Assembly (NCBI GenBank): GCA_023091665.1 | Contig: JALJCQ010000041.1 | Coordinates: forward strand, 62,001 to 126,000 | Origin: Pythium myriotylum | Taxonomy: Eukaryota > Oomycota > Peronosporomycetes > Pythiales > Pythiaceae | DNA length: 64,000 nucleotides | Direction: 5' to 3' | Part shown: one piece after another, positions 1-10,270 of the stretch | Layout of the letters: the number at the start of each line of letters is the position of its first letter | Position numbering within the stretch: the stretch's first letter is position 1 | Position numbers and translations under genes: made by a program | The notes under the pieces: generated by a model | Told to the model about the DNA's origin: nothing | What the model saw: only the letters and a program-made list of their open reading frames with translations | Database searches by the model: none

Positions 1-420
1 TCCAATCGACTGAAGCTGGAACACCAGCTCTTTGAAGCTGTCGATGTGGTGCGTCATACGTGTCCCCGGCTCCATCTTGAAGTTGTGGAGTCGTTTGTTG
101 ATCTTGATTTGATTCTTCATGGAGTCTCTGTTGTAGTGTTGCTCCAGTAACGACCATGCTTCAAGGGCAGTCTGTGCATCACGCACGTACACTTGGTGTG
201 TTCGAGCCACACCACCAGCGATTACACCAAGAGCCTTCAAGTCGTTCTCCATCCACTGCACAGTCGTGCGATCGTACGTCTTGTCACTTTCCGGGCGCAC
301 GATGTGCGCGAGAAGACCCTTCCGCATCAACTTCATTCTCATGTTGTATTCCCAGTGATAGTAGTTACCATCAGCGAGTTTCACGTCGTCGGCCATCGTG
401 TCGTTGCCTCTTGGGCTCAT
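1..420 (-). CDS. Ty1/copia-type Gag polyprotein, N-terminal part (runs off window)
   Basis: An open minus-strand frame begins at an ATG at 418-420 and runs without a stop to the window edge (140 codons). About 15 codons in it encodes a segment with LADGNYYHWEYNMRMKL, which matches the start of copia Gag (DUF4219/UBN2: L-x-G-x-N-Y-x-x-W-x-x-x-M). Further on it has EAWSLLEQHYNR and a FKELVFQLQ-like stretch, both typical of the UBN2 capsid region. This is a retrotransposon capsid precursor; pol would lie left of the window. A second in-frame ATG at 396 is an alternative start. The family is clear; completeness cannot be judged. Confidence 0.75.
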   Translation of the reverse strand, partial: MSPRGNDTMADDVKLADGNYYHWEYNMRMKLMRKGLLAHIVRPESDKTYDRTTVQWMENDLKALGVIAGGVARTHQVYVRDAQTALEAWSLLEQHYNRDSMKNQIKINKRLHNFKMEPGTRMTHHIDSFKELVFQLQSIG

Positions 421-1276
421 AACCTGTTCAGGTTTGAGAGCACTTGTCGTCTTGATGGTAAGTTGGAAAGTGGATTGATGCAAGCAGCTTATCTAACATG
501 TACGGGTCCTAGTTCAGGCTGCCTCCTACGTCTAGCCCTCCCTCCCTTCCTTCCGGACTCATCGGACTCACCACATGTCACAGATTTGGTGTGTCCAAGT
601 GCAGTCGATGAGTCCACAGACTCATCAGCCGAAGTGTTGACGCACTTCAACATTGCACTGGTAACTTAATGTACCTTATCTTAAAAAAAATACCTTGGCA
701 GGCATTGTGAGAAATTAGATCCGGCGATTTATTAGGCCGCATGCTGCCGCAATTGTTTTCCAACTGACAGTTAATCCTGCTTTGATACTGTACTCAACCC
801 CTTCACTCGATTACTGCAGCTACTAGCGCCGTGCCCCGACAAATCTTCTTTCGCTTCGCAAACGATGGTATGTCGAATGTCGATTGGGTACGGACCACCA
901 GAAAAGTATACTCGACCAGCCACTGTATCTGACGTTTCTTACAATTACAATTCAATTGAGGTCTATTGGCTTGCTTATTTAGAAACGGCGTGACGCCATG
1001 TTTTAGGTGTTACCTTCTCTCGAGTGCTCGAGATCTCCGGGGAGGAGCTCTGTGATGTACTGGTGCCGGGCGTGTTCAGTCGGATGGTGCGTCTGGCTGC
1101 TGGCATTGTCGCCCATGGCGAGGTCGATTCAAATAATGATTTACGTCTCCGATAGCCAAAACCAAAGGCTTCGCCGTTCTTTGAATTTGATCGTGCTTCA
1201 CTCATCAACGCATGCCATCTGGAGGGCCTACTCGCTAGTCATCCGTCACCTACTCGAAAGTCATCCGCACCAAGGC
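421..1276. other. Non-coding stretch: presumed leader/LTR side of the copia element, then gene-relic flank
   Basis: No supported gene. The part next to the Gag start (about 421-700) should hold the 5' leader and LTR of the copia element, but the second LTR is outside the window, so the ends cannot be placed. From 1007 an open frame leads into the tyrosinase relic, but its first about 90 codons have no tyrosinase features, so it is read as accidental read-through, not as a gene start. Confidence 0.4.
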
Positions 1277-2237
1277 TGGACCAACTTGACGCTGCCCGCC
1301 ACCTCCAGCTTCACGTCTGTGTGTGCGCAGCTCTTTGAGGGCAAAACCATCGGCGAGATGTCCAAGATCATTGGAAACGGCTGCCACGCCAACGTCCACG
1401 CCGAGCTGAACGGTGCCATGGGCGTGATCGCGTCGCCTTGCGACCCGATCTTCTGGTCCCACCACTGCATGGTCGACCTACTCCACTCCATCTTCCACGA
1501 GTGCCGGATCGTTGAGCACAAGATGACGTTCGACGAGAAGGTCAAGAGCGTTGACTGGGTCTCGTGCGAGCGTCGCAACAACACGGGCATCTTCAACCCG
1601 ACCGACCCGGTCATGTTCAACACGGGCTACCGCGGCACCAAGGCCATCAACGCGACGCTCGACCCGCTCGTGGGCAAATACTTCGCCGCCTTGCCGCATC
1701 GGTACGCCGACCTCATCGACATCCGCGACCTCGGAGAGAGCAGCTACACGTACGAGCTCCGAGACCTCACCAATGTCCTCTACAACGAGTGTGGTGGAGC
1801 CGACGAGACAACTGGACAGGCCACGGTGGCGCCGTACGTCCAGAAGCCCGTGAGCGACTCGGTCGTGCAACAGAGTGTGAAGCAGTCTGCACCACCGACC
1901 ATGGGCGAGATCGCCAACACGACAATTATCGGCGCAAACCGTCCGCATCTGGGTCACCGAAGCCGACAGAGAGGCCAGGGGGCACGGTGGCGACGAGCTC
2001 GAGGAGGCCGAGCAGAAGACGTGTCTGTACCAGGAGGAGTGTCTCGGCGGCGTGACCCAGTTCACGGAAGAGTTCAAGAAGAACTTCCACATCTCGTCCG
2101 AGCCGCGCTGCAAGCAGGTCTTGGACAATCTTCACCGCACGGTGGACGCCAAGCAAATCGCAAGCTGGAAGAAGCAGATGCTGGCCGAGTTCGGTTGCCC
2201 GAAGCCAAAGGGCGGCAACGATGACTACCTCTCCTAA
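1277..2237 (+). pseudogene. Tyrosinase pseudogene (5'-truncated and frameshifted)
   Basis: Similarity to the other tyrosinases here starts at the WTNLTLP codons and covers only the second half of the enzyme. The copper-B ligands are present (HANVH and then FWSHHCMVD), followed by the FNPTD and DPLVGKYF signatures. The signal peptide and the whole copper-A site are missing. At about 1930 the reading frame changes: the C-terminal cysteine module (CLYQEECLGGV ... EPRCK ... FGCPKPK) continues in another frame to a TAA at 2235-2237. Two independent lesions make it a pseudogene. Its last about 300 bp form the outer edge of the left palindrome arm. Confidence 0.85.
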
Positions 2238-4107
2238 TCGTCTCTCTTGTGAAGTCTCTGTCCTTAGAAGTGTCGATGCTCCACTATTTTTTTTTTTTTT
2301 GAAAATGACTACGTCGAAAGTTCACTGTTCGTTTCTGTCCGAGAAGACTGGTTTGATTCGTCGTGTGTTCAATTAGTGAGATGACGGGAGACATCAACAA
2401 CAGGGAATCGGTTCGCCATCTTCCGCCCAAGATTCCAGTGGTTGATCACGGTCTTTCAAGATGCATCCTGGTCACGTTCGGGATCTCATCATGGAGCTGG
2501 TGCTTGGGTGGTGGGTGGTGGGTTTCTTCACGTCGAGGCGAAGGGCCGTTGATTGCTGGAGAGCACTCTCGCTGTGTCAGTCTCGCGATCCCGTGATGTA
2601 TCTTTCGCGTCAATCGGCTCTTCTGCGCGATGCCACTCGCTTGAAGACCGCCACACAAGTTATCCATCGCAGACGCGAGAGAGAGGGTGGTGGGGAGTGA
2701 GCACGAGATGACTCTAAGTCAGTTTGAGCGTGTATTGCTTGCTGGACTCACTGGAAAAAAGTACTTTGTTTGACCGGGCGATCCAATCTACTGATTCAGT
2801 AGACGATGAGTAACTCCGAACGCAACAGAAAGTGGACAGGACGGCTGACTTGCAGTATTTCACCACACGGCCACTCACAATTAGTCGGCAATCGATCTGG
2901 GAAAATCCGAGACACTCCGTCTCTGTCGCTGGGTGCTGACTTGATCCAGACCGTTTCCACCACTGGTTTCGCTCGTTTGGGTACCGTACCGTAACCGTAT
3001 GCTGGTGATCTCGCCAACAGGAGAGAGGATCTGTCGCCACACAAACAAGGCGTCTCCGTGACTAGTCTGAGTGCCAGCCGTTCTCTCATCGAAATGTGGT
3101 GGGTCCTCTCTTGTGCCCAGTACAGCAGTCAACAAACAGTCGGGCAGGGACTGTGCTGAACCTCTTCTGGTTCAATCCACGGAGGTTTGCGACAAGGTAT
3201 GACGTGAAGCTTGCCACCTGGTGACACAATCTTCGATGGACCCATCGAAGCCGCTCGGTCACGTGAAGGGCATGATGGGTGAAACATTTCTGTGTGGGAG
3301 CTGACATTGAAGTCGATGCTGTGGTCAGAGTGGCACTCAAGTGCCGTAACCATTTGAGTGGCACGAAGACGCCGCGGACTGTCCATGCTGCAACTCAGTT
3401 CGAGATGGACCCTACCGCCAGACTAGATCACGCAAGTGGATCTTCTCATCCGGCTCGCTCGGTGCAGAAGCAGAGTCTACTCCTGGTCGTGAGTGTGGCA
3501 CCTGGGGATTGCGCCTAATACGGTGCTGCTGTGGTATGGTATCGGAGGTGTCCTTTCGGTCGCATTTCCAGCACGCAGTTCATCTAAACCCTTGGCCATC
3601 GCCGAACCGAGTGAAAGGGTCTGTATCACTTGTAACCTTGTTTGTGCAAACAGCATGCGAGCTGCGCTGCTTGGAATGCGAGCCTCTCGCAGTGCTTGGA
3701 ATGCGAGCCTCTCGCAGTAATCAACCTCGAACTTGGAGCCAAGGCTGACCCTCACTAACTAACGTCAACTCTGTCACAGGTCGATGGGACATTGAAGTAC
3801 CGCCGGTCGACAGCTGACGGACAGTCAGACAGGCTCTCATGAAGACAGGACCTTTCTTTTTCCCGGACATTTACATTGACATCGTGATAAGTCTCGCGGC
3901 GTGGACCGGGCGCCGCCGTCAACACCTCCCAGATCAATCCATTTCCGCGAGTACAGATACTGTAACGTATCCTCGACGTGACTTGTCGTGAGCCATGGGG
4001 ATTGTGTCCTGTGGTTTCTAGAGATCTTGACATTGACACCGCCTGCTTATCGACGGGTCATTAAGGCCCGTCACAGAAGACGCAGGTGTGAGCTACAGCC
4101 CACCGCC
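2238..4107. other. Intergenic, no gene seen
   Basis: About 1.9 kb between two tyrosinase sequences. It has only short, unconvincing frames on both strands, and a run of 14 T about 50 bp after the pseudogene stop. Diverged but collinear similarity to 11540-13060, upstream of the next tyrosinase, shows that this is the old upstream region of a tyrosinase duplicated with its gene: for example the ACACTCCGTCTCT block at 2911 and 12359, and the ACCGCCAGACTAGATC block at 3415 and 12740. Nothing functional is identified. Confidence 0.6.
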
Positions 4108-4141
4108 TCAGCTCACTCACTCACTCACTCACTCACTCATT
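4108..4141 (+). repeat. (TCAC)n microsatellite in tyrosinase promoter
   Basis: About seven to eight tandem TCAC units, directly upstream of the transcription-start block of the 4205 tyrosinase. The mirror copy is at about 8070-8103. It is absent from the promoters of the 13125 and 38211 tyrosinases, so it arose on this copy. Confidence 0.85.
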
Positions 4142-4174
4142 CACTCTCCAAGTTTCTCTCGACTGCGCAGTCGA
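4140..4174 (+). promoter_or_regulatory. Oomycete Inr/FPR core promoter plus leader palindrome
   Basis: TTCACTCTCCAAGTTT at 4140-4155 fits the oomycete initiator-plus-flanking-promoter-region consensus (CTCATTYYNCAWTTT family). Four bases later comes a perfect 16-bp palindrome, TCGACTGCGCAGTCGA (4159-4174). The ATG follows 30 bp further on. The same arrangement occurs before the tyrosinases at 13125, 38211 and 42028(-). Confidence 0.75.
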
Positions 4175-4204
4175 CTCCTTCTCCCCCCTTCCCACTCGAG
4201 ACTC

Positions 4205-5758
4205 ATGAACCTCCTTCGCATCCTCTCGCTCGCTACGCTCGGACTGCTCGGCTTGTCCACCAGCTCCACCGACGCCACCACGTGCAACAAGCCTCGCGTA
4301 CGTCGCGCCTGGACCGCGCTATCCGAAGCTGATCGCCAGCTCTACAAGGACGCGATCGCCACGGCCATGGACTCGGGCAAGTACATCAAGTTTGTCGAGG
4401 CCCATGCGGAGATGATGTCGGAGATGGAGGCCCACCGCCAGTGCATGTTCATCTACTGGCACCGATACTTCATCACGGCGTTCGAGAACATGCTGCGCGA
4501 CCAGCACCCTCGCTTCGCGTGCGTGACTCTGCCGTACTGGGACTGGATGACCGACTACGACAAGTTCCTCTCGAACAAGTGCGACAACACGCTCAACTGC
4601 TCGCCGGCGTTGAACTTCATGGGCGGCAAAACCCGCGACGCCAACGAGCAGATGCGCAACGTGACGATCAACGGCGCGATCGTGGCTGGCTACTGCGACA
4701 CGGTGTACCCGCTGAACCACTATTGCGAGAACTCGCAGCTCTCTGGCTCACAGTGCGTGCATTGCGTGCCGCGTGGCGACTGGACCAACAACTCGCTGCC
4801 GGCCGTCACGAGCTTCACGTCGATCCGTTCGCAGCTTTTCGACTCGAAGAACATCGGCGAGATGTCCAAGGCCATCGAGGAAGGCGCGCACAACCTCGTG
4901 CACGGCGCACTCGCGGGCGTCATGTTCGTGAACCAGTCGCCGTCCGAGCCCATGTTCTGGTCGCACCACAGCATGGTGGATCTGCTCCACTCCATCTTCC
5001 ACAAGTGCAAGATCGGTGAGCAGAAGATGACATTCGCCGAGAAGGCCTCGAGCGTCGACTGGACGTCGTGCGAGCGTCGCAGCGGCGGCATGTTCAACCC
5101 AACCGACTCCGTGATGGCGCGCACGGGGTACTTGGGCATCAACCCGATCAACGCGACGATGGACCCTCTCGTGGGCAAGTACTTTTCCGCCGTGCCGCAG
5201 CAGTATGCCGCACTTGTCGACACGCGCGACCTCGGCTCGAGCAGCTATACATACGAGATGCAAGGTCTCACCAACATCCTCTACAGCAACTGTGGTCAAT
5301 CGACCGAGGCCCCAACGAGCGCGCCAACCACCACGAGTGGCGGTTCGATCATGAGCGCTGGCGATGCGACAGCTCTTCCGACGATGGGTTCGATCGCCAA
5401 CAAGACGCTGCCGGTCGAGTCGCAGCGCATGTACGAGTGGGTGACCAAGACGGACAAACTCGTGCAGCAGCAGGGTGGCAACTCGATCCAGACGACCGAG
5501 CGCATGACGTGTCTCTTCCAGGACGAGTGTCTCGGCGGTGTGAACGAGTACCCGGAGGTGTTCATGAAGAATTTCGGCATCACCAGCGAGCCGCGCTGCA
5601 AGGAGATTGTGACGACCATTCACCGCACGGTGGACGCGTCCAAGGTGGCTGAGTGGAAGACGGAGATGACGAAGGTGTTTGGCTGCCCTCGTCCGAAGAA
5701 CGTGACGACTGCTAACGGCAGCGGCAGCGGTGGTGCCACGATCGTGGTCGGCAAGTAA
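4205..5758 (+). CDS. Secreted tyrosinase (type-3 copper monooxygenase)
   Basis: 517 aa, one exon. The start at 4205 was chosen over an upstream in-frame ATG because it begins a signal peptide (MNLLRILSLATLGLLGL, cleavage near residue 24) aligned with the paralogues, and because the core promoter lies inside the longer frame. Copper-A ligands are H67, H77 and H86 (in MEAH...YWH). Copper-B ligands are H229, H233 and H255 within HNLVH and EPMFWSHHSMVD. A Ser/Thr-rich linker (about 365-395) leads to a C-terminal module with conserved Cys (TCLFQDECLGG, EPRCK, FGCPRPK). Tyrosinases oxidise phenols to o-quinones; a role in wall cross-linking or melanin is inferred. It lies wholly in the left palindrome arm. 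Confidence 0.92.
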   Translation: MNLLRILSLATLGLLGLSTSSTDATTCNKPRVRRAWTALSEADRQLYKDAIATAMDSGKYIKFVEAHAEMMSEMEAHRQCMFIYWHRYFITAFENMLRDQHPRFACVTLPYWDWMTDYDKFLSNKCDNTLNCSPALNFMGGKTRDANEQMRNVTINGAIVAGYCDTVYPLNHYCENSQLSGSQCVHCVPRGDWTNNSLPAVTSFTSIRSQLFDSKNIGEMSKAIEEGAHNLVHGALAGVMFVNQSPSEPMFWSHHSMVDLLHSIFHKCKIGEQKMTFAEKASSVDWTSCERRSGGMFNPTDSVMARTGYLGINPINATMDPLVGKYFSAVPQQYAALVDTRDLGSSSYTYEMQGLTNILYSNCGQSTEAPTSAPTTTSGGSIMSAGDATALPTMGSIANKTLPVESQRMYEWVTKTDKLVQQQGGNSIQTTERMTCLFQDECLGGVNEYPEVFMKNFGITSEPRCKEIVTTIHRTVDASKVAEWKTEMTKVFGCPRPKNVTTANGSGSGGATIVVGK

Positions 5759-5880
5759 CCCATCGCTTCACTGAACTTTCGGGGCTGGTTTTTACACTAG
5801 GTTGCCAAAGATATTGGGCCAGCCATCCGTCTTGAACTTATCAAATACACATCTTTCTACAGAATCGAACCTACTTATTG

Positions 5881-5950
5881 GATGATGATGATGATGATGA
5901 TGATGCAAATGAAGTCTGTTGAGTTCGACGTTGTGAATCCTAATAACTTG
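5881..5950 (-). repeat. Non-LTR-retrotransposon-like 3' tail with (CAT)n end
   Basis: Read on the minus strand, this stretch has ATTAGGATTCAC, then GAACTCAA, and ends in about eight CAT units. The same order occurs at 44264-44300(+), 44563-44632(-) and, partially, 35742-35800(+). Two of those lie just after RNase H-like relics. It is interpreted as the microsatellite-ended 3' tail of a LINE-type element. The mirror copy is at 6271-6340. Confidence 0.5.
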
Positions 5951-6105
5951 TAGGGGGCCTTGGCAAAATGTATCTGTTACGGGTCGAGGTGGTCGGCCTT
6001 GTGAAGACCACCACGGACGCAGCCTCTGTATGAAGCAGGGATAGGAGGTCATGGTGACCGTCATGAAGTCTCGGATGGGACACACCGAGGCTGGCTATTG
6101 TGGCA

Positions 6106-6115
6106 ACCCGAAACC
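6106..6115. other. Palindrome centre (10-bp unpaired spacer)
   Basis: The bases ACCCGAAACC separate the arms ...GTGGCA and TGCCAC.... They are the only unpaired bases at the centre, so a cruciform would have a 10-nt loop. Confidence 0.95.
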
Positions 6116-6270
6116 TGCCACAATAGCCAGCCTCGGTGTGTCCCATCCGAGACTTCATGACGGTCACCATGACCTCCTATCCCTGCTTCATACAGAGGCT
6201 GCGTCCGTGGTGGTCTTCACAAGGCCGACCACCTCGACCCGTAACAGATACATTTTGCCAAGGCCCCCTA

Positions 6271-6340
6271 CAAGTTATTAGGATTCACAACGTCGAACTC
6301 AACAGACTTCATTTGCATCATCATCATCATCATCATCATC
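6271..6340 (+). repeat. Mirror copy of LINE-like (CAT)n tail
   Basis: Exact inverted copy of 5881-5950, within the right palindrome arm. It is here by the palindrome duplication, not by a separate insertion. Confidence 0.5.
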
Positions 6341-6462
6341 CAATAAGTAGGTTCGATTCTGTAGAAAGATGTGTATTTGATAAGTTCAAGACGGATGGCT
6401 GGCCCAATATCTTTGGCAACCTAGTGTAAAAACCAGCCCCGAAAGTTCAGTGAAGCGATGGG

Positions 6463-8006
6463 TTACTTGCCGACCACGATCGTGGCACCACCGCTGCCGC
6501 TGCCGTTAGCAGTCGTCACGTTCTTCGGACGAGGGCAGCCAAACACCTTCGTCATCTCCGTCTTCCACTCAGCCACCTTGGACGCGTCCACCGTGCGGTG
6601 AATGGTCGTCACAATCTCCTTGCAGCGCGGCTCGCTGGTGATGCCGAAATTCTTCATGAACACCTCCGGGTACTCGTTCACACCGCCGAGACACTCGTCC
6701 TGGAAGAGACACGTCATGCGCTCGGTCGTCTGGATCGAGTTGCCACCCTGCTGCTGCACGAGTTTGTCCGTCTTGGTCACCCACTCGTACATGCGCTGCG
6801 ACTCGACCGGCAGCGTCTTGTTGGCGATCGAACCCATCGTCGGAAGAGCTGTCGCATCGCCAGCGCTCATGATCGAACCGCCACTCGTGGTGGTTGGCGC
6901 GCTCGTTGGGGCCTCGGTCGATTGACCACAGTTGCTGTAGAGGATGTTGGTGAGACCTTGCATCTCGTATGTATAGCTGCTCGAGCCGAGGTCGCAAGTG
7001 CGGCATACTGCTGCGGCACGGCGGAAAAGTACTTGCCCACGAGAGGGTCCATCGTCGCGTTGATCGGGTTGATGCCCAAGTACCCCGTGCGCGCCATCAC
7101 GGAGTCGGTTGGGTTGAACATGCCGCCGCTGCGACGCTCGCACGACGTCCAGTCGACGCTCGAGGCCTTCTCGGCGAATGTCATCTTCTGCTCACCGATC
7201 TTGCACTTGTGGAAGATGGAGTGGAGCAGATCCACCATGCTGTGGTGCGACCAGAACATGGGCTCGGACGGCGACTGGTTCACGAACATGACGCCCGCGA
7301 GTGCGCCGTGCACGAGGTTGTGCGCGCCTTCCTCGATGGCCTTGGACATCTCGCCGATGTTCTTCGAGTCGAAAAGCTGCGAACGGATCGACGTGAAGCT
7401 CGTGACGGCCGGCAGCGAGTTGTTGGTCCAGTCGCCACGCGGCACGCAATGCACGCACTGTGAGCCAGAGAGCTGCGAGTTCTCGCAATAGTGGTTCAGC
7501 GGGTACACCGTGTCGCAGTAGCCAGCCACGATCGCGCCGTTGATCGTCACGTTGCGCATCTGCTCGTTGGCGTCGCGGGTTTTGCCGCCCATGAAGTTCA
7601 ACGCCGGCGAGCAGTTGAGCGTGTTGTCGCACTTGTTCGAGAGGAACTTGTCGTAGTCGGTCATCCAGTCCCAGTACGGCAGAGTCACGCACGCGAAGCG
7701 AGGGTGCTGGTCGCGCAGCATGTTCTCGAACGCCGTGATGAAGTATCGGTGCCAGTAGATGAACATGCACTGGCGGTGGGCCTCCATCTCCGACATCATC
7801 TCCGCATGGGCCTCGACAAACTTGATGTACTTGCCCGAGTCCATGGCCGTGGCGATCGCGTCCTTGTAGAGCTGGCGATCAGCTTCGGATAGCGCGGTCC
7901 AGGCGCGACGTACGCGAGGCTTGTTGCACGTGGTGGCGTCGGTGGAGCTGGTGGACAAGCCGAGCAGTCCGAGCGTAGCGAGCGAGAGGATGCGAAGGAG
8001 GTTCAT
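6463..8006 (-). pseudogene. Mirror-copy tyrosinase, broken by a 10-bp deletion
   Basis: Inverted duplicate of the 4205-5758 gene, with the same start (ATG at 8006), signal peptide, copper-A and copper-B sites. At about 6994 ten bases present in the other copy, spanning the VDTRDL codons, are missing. The frame therefore changes after about residue 337 and a short unrelated tail ends translation near 6867. The linker and C-terminal cysteine module are still readable in the second frame down to 6463. The catalytic domain is mostly intact, so a truncated product could be made, but loss of function is the simpler reading. Promoter sequences are identical to the intact copy. Confidence 0.9.
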
Positions 8007-8036
8007 GAGTCTCGAGTGGGAAGGGGGGAGAAGGAG

Positions 8037-8071
8037 TCGACTGCGCAGTCGAGAGAAACTTGGAGAGTGAA
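8037..8071 (-). promoter_or_regulatory. Mirror copy of tyrosinase core promoter and palindrome
   Basis: Exact reverse complement of 4140-4174: initiator/FPR block followed by the 16-bp palindrome, oriented toward the pseudogene at 8006. Confidence 0.7.
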
Positions 8072-8103
8072 TGAGTGAGTGAGTGAGTGAGTGAGTGAGC
8101 TGA

Positions 8104-9973
8104 GGCGGTGGGCTGTAGCTCACACCTGCGTCTTCTGTGACGGGCCTTAATGACCCGTCGATAAGCAGGCGGTGTCAATGTCAAGATCTCTAGAAACCAC
8201 AGGACACAATCCCCATGGCTCACGACAAGTCACGTCGAGGATACGTTACAGTATCTGTACTCGCGGAAATGGATTGATCTGGGAGGTGTTGACGGCGGCG
8301 CCCGGTCCACGCCGCGAGACTTATCACGATGTCAATGTAAATGTCCGGGAAAAAGAAAGGTCCTGTCTTCATGAGAGCCTGTCTGACTGTCCGTCAGCTG
8401 TCGACCGGCGGTACTTCAATGTCCCATCGACCTGTGACAGAGTTGACGTTAGTTAGTGAGGGTCAGCCTTGGCTCCAAGTTCGAGGTTGATTACTGCGAG
8501 AGGCTCGCATTCCAAGCACTGCGAGAGGCTCGCATTCCAAGCAGCGCAGCTCGCATGCTGTTTGCACAAACAAGGTTACAAGTGATACAGACCCTTTCAC
8601 TCGGTTCGGCGATGGCCAAGGGTTTAGATGAACTGCGTGCTGGAAATGCGACCGAAAGGACACCTCCGATACCATACCACAGCAGCACCGTATTAGGCGC
8701 AATCCCCAGGTGCCACACTCACGACCAGGAGTAGACTCTGCTTCTGCACCGAGCGAGCCGGATGAGAAGATCCACTTGCGTGATCTAGTCTGGCGGTAGG
8801 GTCCATCTCGAACTGAGTTGCAGCATGGACAGTCCGCGGCGTCTTCGTGCCACTCAAATGGTTACGGCACTTGAGTGCCACTCTGACCACAGCATCGACT
8901 TCAATGTCAGCTCCCACACAGAAATGTTTCACCCATCATGCCCTTCACGTGACCGAGCGGCTTCGATGGGTCCATCGAAGATTGTGTCACCAGGTGGCAA
9001 GCTTCACGTCATACCTTGTCGCAAACCTCCGTGGATTGAACCAGAAGAGGTTCAGCACAGTCCCTGCCCGACTGTTTGTTGACTGCTGTACTGGGCACAA
9101 GAGAGGACCCACCACATTTCGATGAGAGAACGGCTGGCACTCAGACTAGTCACGGAGACGCCTTGTTTGTGTGGCGACAGATCCTCTCTCCTGTTGGCGA
9201 GATCACCAGCATACGGTTACGGTACGGTACCCAAACGAGCGAAACCAGTGGTGGAAACGGTCTGGATCAAGTCAGCACCCAGCGACAGAGACGGAGTGTC
9301 TCGGATTTTCCCAGATCGATTGCCGACTAATTGTGAGTGGCCGTGTGGTGAAATACTGCAAGTCAGCCGTCCTGTCCACTTTCTGTTGCGTTCGGAGTTA
9401 CTCATCGTCTACTGAATCAGTAGATTGGATCGCCCGGTCAAACAAAGTACTTTTTTCCAGTGAGTCCAGCAAGCAATACACGCTCAAACTGACTTAGAGT
9501 CATCTCGTGCTCACTCCCCACCACCCTCTCTCTCGCGTCTGCGATGGATAACTTGTGTGGCGGTCTTCAAGCGAGTGGCATCGCGCAGAAGAGCCGATTG
9601 ACGCGAAAGATACATCACGGGATCGCGAGACTGACACAGCGAGAGTGCTCTCCAGCAATCAACGGCCCTTCGCCTCGACGTGAAGAAACCCACCACCCAC
9701 CACCCAAGCACCAGCTCCATGATGAGATCCCGAACGTGACCAGGATGCATCTTGAAAGACCGTGATCAACCACTGGAATCTTGGGCGGAAGATGGCGAAC
9801 CGATTCCCTGTTGTTGATGTCTCCCGTCATCTCACTAATTGAACACACGACGAATCAAACCAGTCTTCTCGGACAGAAACGAACAGTGAACTTTCGACGT
9901 AGTCATTTTCAAAAAAAAAAAAAATAGTGGAGCATCGACACTTCTAAGGACAGAGACTTCACAAGAGAGACGA
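8104..9973. other. Mirror copy of intergenic region
   Basis: Inverted copy of 2238-4107. No gene is supported on either strand. The homopolymer near 9911 has the same length (14 A) as its partner, so the arms separated or were homogenised very recently. Confidence 0.7.
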
Positions 9974-10270
9974 TTAGGAGAGGTAGTCATCGTTGCCGCC
10001 CTTTGGCTTCGGGCAACCGAACTCGGCCAGCATCTGCTTCTTCCAGCTTGCGATTTGCTTGGCGTCCACCGTGCGGTGAAGATTGTCCAAGACCTGCTTG
10101 CAGCGCGGCTCGGACGAGATGTGGAAGTTCTTCTTGAACTCTTCCGTGAACTGGGTCACGCCGCCGAGACACTCCTCCTGGTACAGACACGTCTTCTGCT
10201 CGGCCTCTTCGAGCTCGTCGCCTCCGTGCCCCCTGGCCTCTCTGTCCGCTTCGGTGACCTAGATGAGGAC
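9974..10270 (-). pseudogene. Tyrosinase C-terminal fragment
   Basis: Encodes only the last cysteine module (YQEECLGGV, EPRCK, FGCPKPK) and ends at the same stop as the relic at 2237. It is the inverted copy of that gene's 3' end, cut off at the palindrome edge. Upstream codons continue into unrelated sequence after about 10285. Confidence 0.85.

Larger units (their letters stand above)
1941..6105 (+). repeat. Left arm of 4.1-kb palindrome
   Basis: Reverse complement of 6116-10270. Positions x and 12221-x match from the centre outward. Beyond about 5215 the sum becomes 12211, because the right arm lacks 10 bp. Open frames, poly-T lengths (14 T at about 2287) and intergenic sequence agree base for base wherever I compared them. 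Only the outermost about 90 bp show about ten substitutions. The arm carries the tail of one tyrosinase pseudogene and one complete tyrosinase gene. Confidence 0.95.
6116..10270 (-). repeat. Right arm of 4.1-kb palindrome
   Basis: Inverted copy of 1941-6105. Inside the arm the only difference found is a 10-bp deletion at about 6994. At 10190-10270 substitutions accumulate, and after about 10285 similarity is lost. This edge falls inside the C-terminal module of a tyrosinase relic, so the duplication breakpoint cut that gene. Confidence 0.95.

Noticed and set aside
193..669. 158-codon plus-strand frame at the left edge
   Set aside because: Its first half is antisense to copia Gag and the rest has no feature.
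4748..5623. 291-codon antisense frame in the 4205 tyrosinase (and its mirror at 6598)
   Set aside because: Same codon-bias shadow. No promoter or domain.
5940..6429. Mirror frames of 76 and 97 codons around the palindrome centre
   Set aside because: They run through the LINE-like tail and the centre; identical on both sides only because of the palindrome.
1941..10270. Palindromes as CRISPR or phage-type repeats
   Set aside because: Two long inverted arms, not short spaced direct repeats; and a eukaryotic context.
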